From positions 1 through 17,738 of the forward strand of contig JAAYMP010000104.1 in NCBI GenBank assembly GCA_012521315.1: a stretch of DNA of 17,738 nucleotides, given 5' to 3'. Both the position numbers and the translations under genes were made by a program. The notes under the pieces are model-generated. The model searched no databases. It saw only the letters and a program-made list of their open reading frames with translations, and was not told the DNA's origin. The first letter of the stretch is position 1, and each line of letters begins with the position of its first letter. Shown one piece after another: positions 1 to 6,793 of the stretch. This stretch comes from Bacillota bacterium. GTDB lineage: Bacteria > Bacillota > UBA4882 > UBA10575.

Positions 1-501
1 ACTGCCGCCCCCGCCGGCCGCCAGCCAGATTTCCTGGAAGGGAGAAGGGATCCACAGCCCGGTTACCGCCGCCACAATCAGCCAGCCGCCAATCAGGACC
101 AACGAACGTCCGGTAAAGATTCCGGCCAGGATGTAAAGCAAACCGATGTGAAAGGGCCAGAAGGAATTGATTGCTTGAGTACTATCCGTGACGAGCAGTA
201 ATTGACTGAACAGAAACGCGATATAGATAAATAAAATCAGCATCAACCAGCCGATTTTTTTGAGGAGCGGAGGCACCGGAGCTTTCTGTCGCCGAAAACC
301 GATCACGGCGGAAAGAAGAATACCGGCCGGCGCAATTCCGGCCCACACCCCGTGGGACCACCAGATGGAGCCCACATATCCCGCGATCCAGAGCAGACCC
401 CAGAGGAGAAAGAAGGGATAACCATCCGCCGCCCGGAGCCGGGTCTGGGCAATTAACCTCTGTAAATAGGCAATCTGGTCCAATGCTTCCTCCGTTTTCA
501 T
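1..501 (-). CDS. Multi-pass membrane protein of unknown function (3' end outside window)
   Basis: I do not recognise a named family. The frame starts at an ATG (complement of 499-501) and stays open to base 1, giving 167 residues with no stop. A strong AGGAGG lies just upstream. The first ~25 residues (MKTEEALDQIAYLQRLIAQT...) look like a cytosolic amphipathic helix. They are followed by about five hydrophobic, Trp-rich segments (e.g. FFLLWGLLWIAGYVGSIWW, LMLILFIYIAFLFSQLLL), so an inner-membrane location is inferred. It has its own promoter (531-559) with a palindrome in the spacer. From general experience, Firmicutes proteins of this shape are often encoded beside a small winged-helix regulator; if so, the regulator would lie to the left of the window. 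The gene is certain, the function open. Confidence 0.8.
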   Translation of the reverse strand, partial: MKTEEALDQIAYLQRLIAQTRLRAADGYPFFLLWGLLWIAGYVGSIWWSHGVWAGIAPAGILLSAVIGFRRQKAPVPPLLKKIGWLMLILFIYIAFLFSQLLLVTDSTQAINSFWPFHIGLLYILAGIFTGRSLVLIGGWLIVAAVTGLWIPSPFQEIWLAAGGGGS

Positions 502-530
502 GGCCACACCTCCTTTGTGACTTTAACTTT

Positions 531-559
531 ATACTACAAAGTACTTTGCGTTTTGTCAA
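531..559 (-). promoter_or_regulatory. Sigma-A promoter with palindromic operator in the spacer
   Basis: Read on the minus strand there is a perfect TTGACA (-35, 554-559), a 17-bp spacer, and TAGTAT (-10, 531-536), about 30 bp before the ATG at 501. The spacer contains the perfect 12-bp palindrome CAAAGTACTTTG (537-548). A looser inverted repeat, ACTTT-7-AAAGT (526-542), overlaps the -10. A repressor bound here would block polymerase directly; that is inference. Confidence 0.75.
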
Positions 560-574
560 GCAAAAATTTCAGAA

Positions 575-1903
575 CTAGAGGCCGGTTCCCTCGTAGATTT
601 TTTTCATTCTTTGCCAAGAGGAAACCAGGTAGGGGATAAATAGGAGCAGGGCCGCAAGGGCCTCCCACCAAAAGGCCCGGTAGATACAGGAGAAAAGCAG
701 AGCGAAAAGGAGGGCGCCGGCGACAAACCACCCGGAAAAGGCCGGCTGGAACATCCCTCTGGCCACCGCCAGGTAGGAAAGGATCGCCGCGGGAAAGAAA
801 GACGCGGCTGCCTGCCAGGCGGGATTAACGCCGGTGGGAACAAGGAAAAAAACCGCCGCCAGGAATACCCAGGCCACCGCGGCGGGCAGGATGAACAGTC
901 CGGCGATGAACTCAGCAAAGCCGCCGGCGGGAAAAAGGCCTTGCGCCATCTTTTGCCTCAGCTTTTGAACGGGCAAGGAAAAGAGGCCGGCGAACCCCAA
1001 TAACAAGAGGAGGCTCCCTCCGGTTAAGGGGAGGAACTCCCCCCTGCCCATGAGAAAGACGGCAAAGGCGTATTGGCCAAGGAAAACCACGAAGGAAAAC
1101 AACGGATACCGGCTGATGATCAGGATCTGCCCGAAAGTAAAAGCCTTGCGCCCGGTAACGTACACCCTGGCCGGTAAGAAGGAAGCGGCAGGAGGTTCCG
1201 CCCTCGCGTATTCGTAGGTCAGGGCCTCCAGGCCTCCCCAATCGCCGGCCAGGAAAAATTGCCGGGAAAGGTAGGCCAGCCGGCAATGGTTCTCGTATTT
1301 GGACCAGTTGATCTTGTCAACGGAATTGACCGCCCGCCAGAAGCTGCCGGCCGCGATGATTGCCCAGATGAAACCGGGGGTTTTGAGGAAGAGCAGAAGG
1401 ATTATAACCAGGAAGACAAGGACCTTCCGGAGAAGGAGCCGGTTGGTCTCCCCGTTATATAAAAGCCAGGAGAGGTTGGCCATTGCGGCCAGGCAGAAGA
1501 AGAGGCCGGCCCCGCCGGGCAGGCCGGTCTGTACCCATCCGGTCAAGAGACTCCAGCCAAAGCTCAAGAGGAGGAGCGGTAAATAGGAGAGGAGGACTTT
1601 CCCGGCCAGAACCAGCCGGTGGTTAACCGGGGTGGTCAGGAAGAAGTAGAGCCCGGGCAGGGAAAAAAAGAAGGGGGGATATTTCAGGAAGAGAATCCGC
1701 CGGCCGGCGAAGAACAAGAGCACTGCGGCGTAGATCTTCGGAAGATAAGCGTCCGGCAATTCCCTGTTTCTCACCAGCGGTCCCGCTTCACCGGCGAAAA
1801 AAAGGAGGAAGACCAGGAGAACGGCGAGAAACGGTAATCCTTTTCTGAGAACCTTCCGGTAGCTCCGGAGTTGATTCTTCAAAAGCAGGCCGGGGATGCT
1901 CAC
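575..1903 (-). CDS. ABC transporter permease, EcsB-like
   Basis: The 442-residue protein is strongly hydrophobic, with roughly 9-11 predicted membrane segments (e.g. LPFLAVLLVFLLFFAGEAG near residue 25, VLVFLVIILLLFL near 160, several more after 260). A charged cytosolic loop sits around residues 190-235. It is best read as the membrane subunit of the ABC exporter whose ATPase lies immediately upstream. The GTG start (1901-1903) overlaps the ATPase TGA (1900-1902), which implies translational coupling, with GGGGAGGAG just ahead as ribosome site. Length and partner resemble the EcsAB family, known in Bacillus to affect secretion and cell-envelope processes. The cargo cannot be told from sequence. 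The EcsB label is moderate; a generic ABC-2 permease is the alternative. Confidence 0.8.
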   Translation of the reverse strand: MSIPGLLLKNQLRSYRKVLRKGLPFLAVLLVFLLFFAGEAGPLVRNRELPDAYLPKIYAAVLLFFAGRRILFLKYPPFFFSLPGLYFFLTTPVNHRLVLAGKVLLSYLPLLLLSFGWSLLTGWVQTGLPGGAGLFFCLAAMANLSWLLYNGETNRLLLRKVLVFLVIILLLFLKTPGFIWAIIAAGSFWRAVNSVDKINWSKYENHCRLAYLSRQFFLAGDWGGLEALTYEYARAEPPAASFLPARVYVTGRKAFTFGQILIISRYPLFSFVVFLGQYAFAVFLMGRGEFLPLTGGSLLLLLGFAGLFSLPVQKLRQKMAQGLFPAGGFAEFIAGLFILPAAVAWVFLAAVFFLVPTGVNPAWQAAASFFPAAILSYLAVARGMFQPAFSGWFVAGALLFALLFSCIYRAFWWEALAALLLFIPYLVSSWQRMKKIYEGTGL

Positions 1904-2646
1904 GAACCTTCACTCCTCCCCAACAGTTTCAGGTAAGCCTCTTCCAGGCTGACTCCCTCTTTGCCGGGGATGCCGGCGGCGCGCCGGATCTCTTCCCGGT
2001 TGCCGGCGGCCAGAATATTGCCGTGGTCCAAAAAGATATAATCATCACAGATGGTTTGAGCCAGGTCCAGCAGGTGGGTGGAGATGAGGACGGTTTTCTC
2101 CTCCTCTTTTACCGCCAGGAACAAGTCTTTCAGGCGGCGGATCATCACCGGGTCCAGCCCGGAAAAAGGCTCGTCCGCCAGGAGCATCTGGAACCTTTTG
2201 AAAAAGGCCATGGCAATCATCATCTTCTGCCTGTTTCCTTTTGAAAGCTGGTCCGGGAGTTTCTTTAAGTGTTCCGCCAAGTCAAGCTCCTTAACAAGCA
2301 TCGCTTTCTTTTCCGCAAACTCCCGGCGCGGTGTCCCGGCGAGCATGGCGTAGAGGCTCAGGTTCTCCTCAACCGTTAACTCCTCATAATAGACGGGCTG
2401 TTCCGGGATATATGAGATCTGCGCGGCCAATTCTTTTCTGCCGGCGAGCGGCCGCCCGTCCAGGAATATTTCGCCCCGCTCGTAACGGACTAATCCCAGG
2501 ATGCATTTGAGAAGCGTGGTTTTGCCTGCGCCGTTCGGCCCGATTAAGCCGACGACCGTCCCGCTCCGGACCGTAAAGGAGACCCCTTTTAAGGCCTGGA
2601 CCGTCCCGAAGCTTTTTGAGAGGTTTTTGACCTGCAGGATACTCAT
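1900..2646 (-). CDS. ABC transporter ATP-binding protein, EcsA-like
   Basis: This 248-residue protein is a complete nucleotide-binding domain that powers the adjacent permease. Visible motifs: Walker A GPNGAGKT (residues 36-43), Q-loop Gln in SYIPEQP (Gln83), signature LSKGN (134-138), Walker B MLLADEP (154-160), D-loop SGLD, and H-loop His191 in STH. The stretch IPEQPVYYEELTVEENL is close in style to EcsA. The open frame extends upstream to 2949, but that part lies inside the acetyltransferase gene. The ATG at 2644-2646 follows GGGGAGAGGAA and begins the family's usual N-terminus (MSILQVKNLSKSFG). It sits 43 bp after the acetyltransferase stop, so the two are probably co-transcribed. The signature is LSKG rather than LSGG, a common variant. 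Confidence 0.93.
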   Translation of the reverse strand: MSILQVKNLSKSFGTVQALKGVSFTVRSGTVVGLIGPNGAGKTTLLKCILGLVRYERGEIFLDGRPLAGRKELAAQISYIPEQPVYYEELTVEENLSLYAMLAGTPRREFAEKKAMLVKELDLAEHLKKLPDQLSKGNRQKMMIAMAFFKRFQMLLADEPFSGLDPVMIRRLKDLFLAVKEEEKTVLISTHLLDLAQTICDDYIFLDHGNILAAGNREEIRRAAGIPGKEGVSLEEAYLKLLGRSEGS

Positions 2647-2689
2647 GGTTCCTCTCCCCATTAATCCTTTTGTTTCCCCGCAACCGGCT

Positions 2690-3805
2690 TCAGATCTCTT
2701 TCCGGTAAATCCGGTACGTCCGGTAGTGCTTGCCCCCGGCCCGTTCCACATCCCGGCGCATCCGGTCGTTTTCTTCCCCAATGGTTGAACCCTCGACCCA
2801 GCGGTAACGGGACTTGAGCACCGCCTCGAAGGTCCGGAGGAAGATGGCCGCCGAGACTCCTTTCCGGCGAAAATCCGGGACGACAAAGAGCACGAAAAAG
2901 CGGAGCCCGTCGATCTTTCTTTTCCAATACAGAAACTTAAGCCAGCCAAAGGGGAACAACCGCCCGTCGCGGATATGAATCAGGACCTGATTGTAGTCGG
3001 GCAGGGTGATGTTAAAACCGATGGGCCGCCCGTTGTGCCGGGCAATCAGGATAAACTCCGGGTCGGCCAGCGGCCGCAGAGCCTTGGCCATTTCCCTTAA
3101 CGCATCCACGTCGGGAGGAATCAGATCCGGCCATTCTTCGGGCATCGCCTCGTCCAAAACCCTTTTGATATCAGCCAGTTCATCTTCCAACCGGTTGAGG
3201 TTGATCGGTTCGACGGTGAACCCGTACCTCTCCATCGCGTAGGCCACCGCCTCCGGCGTCCGCGGCACATGGATGTCAAAGTAATAGGCATAAAGGTCAA
3301 TGTGCTTGGTAAACCCGTACCGTTCGAAGAACTCCGGGTAATAGGGGGGATTGTAGGAGTTCATCAGGACGGGCGGGCGGGCAAAGTCATTAAGTAAAAA
3401 ACCCCGGTAATCATCGCCGTTGGTCGGGGAGACCGGCCCCCGGACCGCCGTCGCCCCGTTGGCCCGCAGGTAAGCACAGGCCGCATCCAACAAGGCCCGG
3501 GCGCATTCATAATCCTCTATACACTCAAAGAGCGAGATATACCCTTCACCCTTCCCTTTGACCTCATTCGTCTTCCGGTCAATCCCGGCCAACAAGCGTC
3601 CAACCGGTTTCCCGTCGCGCCAGGCCAGAAAGAGACGGAACGGCCCGCTGCGGAGAAAATGATTGTTTTTGGGATCAAGGGTCTGCCCCAAATCGCGCCG
3701 GAGGGGCGGCACCCAGGCCGGATTCCCCTTATAGAGCTGCCAGGCCAGATTGATGAAGGCTTTCCGGTCCTTCTTCGTTTCCACCGTGCGGATGGTTATC
3801 GGCAT
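2690..3805 (-). CDS. GNAT-family N-acetyltransferase-like protein (two-lobed, YghO-type)
   Basis: The 371-residue protein has two GNAT-like halves. The N-terminal half includes GKPVGRLLAGID (~65-76) and the very characteristic block GPVSPTNGDDYRGFLL (123-138) with YNPPYYPEFFERYGF (151-165). The C-terminal half ends in a canonical acetyl-CoA-binding stretch, VVPDFRRKGVSAAIF (308-322), and a final conserved RIYRKEI. This architecture belongs to a family of about 370-400 residues typified by E. coli YghO. I know of no established substrate. I chose the ATG at 3803-3805 because GGAGGG precedes it and MPITIRTVET is a normal N-terminus; 23 further in-frame codons upstream lack a ribosome site. It lies 81 bp downstream of the symporter and 43 bp upstream of the ABC ATPase, probably in one transcript. 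Confidence 0.85.
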   Translation of the reverse strand: MPITIRTVETKKDRKAFINLAWQLYKGNPAWVPPLRRDLGQTLDPKNNHFLRSGPFRLFLAWRDGKPVGRLLAGIDRKTNEVKGKGEGYISLFECIEDYECARALLDAACAYLRANGATAVRGPVSPTNGDDYRGFLLNDFARPPVLMNSYNPPYYPEFFERYGFTKHIDLYAYYFDIHVPRTPEAVAYAMERYGFTVEPINLNRLEDELADIKRVLDEAMPEEWPDLIPPDVDALREMAKALRPLADPEFILIARHNGRPIGFNITLPDYNQVLIHIRDGRLFPFGWLKFLYWKRKIDGLRFFVLFVVPDFRRKGVSAAIFLRTFEAVLKSRYRWVEGSTIGEENDRMRRDVERAGGKHYRTYRIYRKEI

Positions 3806-3886
3806 GGTGATCCCTCCAATGGTTTGTCGTATCTGCTTCTTAATCCAAGCCCGATTCAAGCCTGCGCTCCCCATGCGATGTAACGA

Positions 3887-5260
3887 TCACCGTCTTCTCC
3901 CCGGCTCCTCCTCCGCACTGGCGGCCGAACTGGCCCGGGCCGCCAACTCCTGGGTGATCCGCGCGTGGTAAGCGCGGTCAATGGGGAATTTAAGCAAAAC
4001 CAGCACGCCGAGGCCGATCAAGACGGCCGGCAACAACCCCAGGAGCAACCGGATGGCCAGCAAGGCGTCAGCACTCTGGGCTACGTTGGGAACATACCCG
4101 GACCACTGCAGAACAAGACCGACGATAAAAAGCGCTCCCGAAGTGGCGAACTGCTGCATGAAAGTGACCAGTCCGAAATAGATGCCCTCCTGCCGGTGGC
4201 CGGAGCGCAACTCATCATACTCGATGGTATCCGGAATGATCGAAAGGGGAATGATGTGGGCGGCCGAAACCCCAATCCCGGCCAGCGCGCCAACCAGATA
4301 GACCAGGTTGCGCTGGCCGGGCTGGATGAAGATGGTTCCAAACATGATCAAGGCCAAAAAGCCGAGACCGGCAAAGTAAGCGTTTTTTTTGCCGAAGCGC
4401 TCCGCATACTTCACCCAGCAGGGTAAAAAGACGGCCGCCACGATAAAGATGAGGCCAAAAATAACATTACTGTTTTCTTCGCTGATATCCAGCCAGTATT
4501 TCAAATAATAAATAAAAACGGCGGAAATAATATCAATCGCCACCCAGGTCAAGAGGTACGTAATGAGGGCCAGAATATACGGCCGGTTGGCGAGGACCAA
4601 GCGGAGCCCTTTCTTCAGCGGTACCCGCTCCTGCCTGGCCGCCAACTTCTCCTCCGTCCCCACAAAGGCAAAGATGGGCAGCACGGCCAAGACCACCCCG
4701 AGCGAAATCCCCATCACCCGGTACCCGTAACGCAGGTCCGATGACAACCCGAAATAATAGGAGGGTAAAAGCACGGCCACCAGCCCGCCGATGATGGAAA
4801 AGAACATCCGGTAGCCGTTTAGTTTGGTGCGTTCGTCATAATCCCGGGTCATCTCCGGGGCCAGGGAGGAATAGGGGACCGAAAGGAGCGAAAAGAAAGT
4901 AATAAAGGAAAAGATGGCGCCCAGAATAATCAAGGTCTGTCCCACCGGGGAGGCCACCCGGGGAATTTGCCACATCAAACTGAACGCCAGGCCGAACGGC
5001 ACCGCAAACCAGAGTAAATAGGGCCGGCGCCGCCCCCACCGGGTTTTCGTCCGGTCAGAGAGATGCCCAATTACCGGATCAATCACCGCATCCCAGATCT
5101 TCGCGAGCAAAAGAAGCGTACCGGCCAAGGCCGGGGGAAAGTTGACCACATCGGTAAGAAAGATCAGAAGGTAAAAGGCGGGAATCGTATAAGCGATACT
5201 AAACCCCAGGTCAGTAAAGCCATACAAGAACTTGGAACGAAACGGAAGCTTTTCGTGCAT
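3887..5260 (-). CDS. GPH-family (MelB-like) glycoside/sugar:cation symporter
   Basis: This 457-residue inner-membrane transporter has about 12 predicted membrane helices and belongs to the glycoside-pentoside-hexuronide:cation symporter family of the MFS. The diagnostic loop is present at residues 56-81: WDAVIDPVIGHLSDR followed by GRRRPY, with acidic residues at 57 and 61 where MelB binds cation and sugar. A second half-signature, IIPDTIEYDELRSGHRQEG, is also typical. Length matches the family. I start at the ATG 5258-5260 (preceded by GGGGGA); the frame continues 27 codons upstream to 5341 without a ribosome site. The substrate cannot be assigned because no glycosidase or sugar-catabolic gene is in the window. 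It is the first gene of the left minus-strand run. Confidence 0.9.
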   Translation of the reverse strand: MHEKLPFRSKFLYGFTDLGFSIAYTIPAFYLLIFLTDVVNFPPALAGTLLLLAKIWDAVIDPVIGHLSDRTKTRWGRRRPYLLWFAVPFGLAFSLMWQIPRVASPVGQTLIILGAIFSFITFFSLLSVPYSSLAPEMTRDYDERTKLNGYRMFFSIIGGLVAVLLPSYYFGLSSDLRYGYRVMGISLGVVLAVLPIFAFVGTEEKLAARQERVPLKKGLRLVLANRPYILALITYLLTWVAIDIISAVFIYYLKYWLDISEENSNVIFGLIFIVAAVFLPCWVKYAERFGKKNAYFAGLGFLALIMFGTIFIQPGQRNLVYLVGALAGIGVSAAHIIPLSIIPDTIEYDELRSGHRQEGIYFGLVTFMQQFATSGALFIVGLVLQWSGYVPNVAQSADALLAIRLLLGLLPAVLIGLGVLVLLKFPIDRAYHARITQELAARASSAASAEEEPGRRR

Positions 5261-5525
5261 TGTAATCCCCCGATTCAATTTCGTTTCAACTGAACATTCC
5301 ACATTTGGTCCTTCCTCTCCTGCCCGCGTTTTAAAATCCATGGCAGGATGCGGGGTTGTCTTCCGGGACTCGACAGAAAAACCGTCGGGACAGAATAGTT
5401 GTACTCTTCATAGTTCCTGCGGAACTCTTTTTAAAAAAAGATATAAAGCTTGTGGAACCTTATATATTTCCCATAAAAAACAAAACATCCACTTTAAGTT
5501 CTGTCGGACATCTTTCGTTTAGTTT
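5261..5525. other. Divergent intergenic region with a gene remnant
   Basis: This AT-rich stretch separates the minus-strand symporter from the plus-strand lipoprotein gene. On the minus strand, 5392-5430 encodes KEFRRNYEEYNYS, a fragment closely related to residues 45-57 of the exported protein at 10225-11217. At DNA level 5395-5429 matches 11050-11084 at 32 of 35 positions. A stop codon lies in frame directly upstream and similarity ends downstream, so it is a remnant rather than a gene. I see no convincing minus-strand promoter for the symporter. Confidence 0.5.
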
Positions 5526-5554
5526 TTGTTTAGAAAGGAGCGGTAGAATATAAT
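5526..5554 (+). promoter_or_regulatory. Sigma-A promoter of the lipoprotein gene
   Basis: TTGTTT (5526-5531), a 17-bp spacer, and a perfect TATAAT (5549-5554) lie 36 bp before the ATG at 5591. The ribosome site AGGAGG (5576-5581) follows at good spacing. Confidence 0.7.
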
Positions 5555-5590
5555 TAGGAAATATCTTATTAAATTAGGAGGTTGTTAATA

Positions 5591-6134
5591 ATGTTACGAA
5601 AAAAACACACCATGTTGGGCTTAATAATCTTTACGCTGTGCATCATGGTCCTCTCCGGTTGTGGAGGAGGTAAGAGCGGAAATGGCGGGGGGAAGGTCAT
5701 CGGTGATTTTGATCCCGAAGCTTTTGAAGACACAACTTGGCAATGTGAGGCGTCAGGAGACCGTCCGGAAATAACAGTATATATTCGGAGAATTTGTTGA
5801 AAAAGTCGGGATTCAGTACTGTTTCACTGGCTCAGTGTATTCTGATACTACCGGGGAAATGAGTATTACTGAAGCGGACATCTCGGAAAGAGACCAATGG
5901 AAATATCTACGGTTATCTAAAGTAGCAGGCAAAACAATGATCGCCTTTAATCTTAGCGCGACAAACCACAACGAGGATCACATCCAAATTGATGGGTATA
6001 TTTGGGCAGACGACCCAGATACCTTAACTGTAACCTATTTACTGGTCGATTATTATGATGAAATTGCCTATGGTGATTACGAATACGATGAAGAATATGA
6101 TCCGGAAGTTGTTGAATTTGTAAAAATACCTTAG
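5591..6134 (+). pseudogene. Lipoprotein gene broken by a frameshift
   Basis: The gene starts at an ATG 9 bp after AGGAGG. It encodes a lipoprotein signal (MLRKKHTML...VLSGC, lipidated Cys24) and a Gly-rich linker, then stops at 5798-5800 after 69 residues. The next frame is open from about 5775 to the TAG at 6132-6134 and continues the protein in the same style (...YIFGEFVEKVGIQYC... to ...EYDPEVVEFVKIP), with many acidic residues. The break falls in GTATATATTC (about 5777-5786). Adding one TA there restores a single frame of about 181 residues reading TVYIFGEF. I do not recognise the family. Promoter, ribosome site and terminator are all intact, so the frameshift is recent, is a slippage-controlled switch, or is a sequencing error. 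Confidence 0.75.
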
Positions 6135-6167
6135 TTATAAGAAATCTGGATACTGAATTGAACTTAG

Positions 6168-6203
6168 AAGAAAGGCTATGTTGATTCAACATAGCCTTTC
6201 TTT
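6168..6203 (+). terminator. Rho-independent terminator after the lipoprotein gene
   Basis: A 16-bp perfect stem (6168-6183 with 6187-6202), loop ATT, includes GAAAGGCTATGTTG and its complement. It is A-rich on one side and T-rich on the other, so it could work in both directions. It lies about 35 bp after the TAG. Confidence 0.9.
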
Positions 6204-6258
6204 GCATTTACTATTTTTAGGTAGTTTTATTCCTTTCCGCTCAACATAAACAACTGGG

Positions 6259-6495
6259 TCAGGTAATAATCGGGCTTTCCGGCTTCTCTTCCGGTAGTGA
6301 CCGGCCAAAGCCCAGCCTTTCCCATAAACGGTCCCAAAACCCGCTGTACGCGGCACAGCCGCTGAGAAAGAGACTGACGATGACCAATAAAGATAAGAAA
6401 ATTATGATTTCGAGCCAACGATCTTTAATTTGCTTCTTGATCCGTCCCTTGCTGAATTTCTTGAGACAAAGTTTTTGTATACGGATTATCTGGTT
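6259..6495 (-). pseudogene. Lipoprotein-like frame without a usable start codon
   Basis: An open minus-strand frame of 78 codons ends with TGA at 6259-6261. It reads like the start of a lipoprotein: basic stretch LKKFSKGRIKKQIKDRW, hydrophobic IIIFLSLLVIVSLFL, lipobox LSGC, then AAYSGFWDRLWERLGFGRSL and a short acidic tail ending SPIIT. No ATG or GTG occurs in frame; the only TTG lies inside the hydrophobic stretch and would remove most of the signal. It is therefore more likely a decayed gene, or one whose start was lost by mutation. A 63-codon ATG frame overlaps it in another phase (6227-6418) but gives an implausible protein. Function unknown. Confidence 0.4.
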
Positions 6496-6498
6496 TTA

Positions 6499-6793
6499 AT
6501 CGGGGATCCATGGTCTTGCGCATCCAAATCAAACCGGGGGATAATATGCCCCGCTGCAAAGGGAGAACTCTGAAACATAGAGGATTTAAACGGTAAACCA
6601 GAGAAAAAATTTTTAACAGAGGGAGGATTTAATTGGTAACCTAGAGGAATTATGTATTATCGTGGCAAAAAAGGAGCGGACATGATTAAATGGTTTTATT
6701 CGTGTCGGAGCGTTCTTCTGTCGACGTATTAAGACCTACGTCGTATTCCCGTATTTTTTTCAACGGATCTGATTTACAAAGGAAGTGTTCATC
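6499..6793 (+). other. Upstream region of the C45/Omp85 operon
   Basis: No substantial gene is visible. Two imperfect direct repeats share GGATTTAA-NN-GGTAA (6582-6595 and 6625-6638, about 43 bp apart). The second runs into a possible promoter, TTGGTA (6633-6638)-16 bp-TATTAT (6655-6660). Downstream, an ATG at 6682 with a good AAGGAG site opens a 16-codon frame (MIKWFYSCRSVLLSTY) ending at 6732. The stop overlaps a 7-bp hairpin, CGACGTA-8-TACGTCG (6722-6743), and a run of seven T follows shortly after. The layout could be a leader-peptide attenuator, but that is speculative. Confidence 0.35.

Noticed and set aside
2647..2949. N-terminal extension of the EcsA-like ATPase
   Set aside because: It overlaps the end of the acetyltransferase gene and has no homology to ATPase N-termini. 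The ATG at 2646 has a good ribosome site.
5261..5341. 27-residue N-terminal extension of the GPH symporter
   Set aside because: There is no ribosome site before the ATG at 5341, and the family's N-terminus starts just before the first helix, matching the start at 5260.
6227..6418. 63-codon minus-strand frame starting with ATG
   Set aside because: It has no ribosome site and an implausible composition. The overlapping frame with a lipobox at 6259-6495 is more protein-like.
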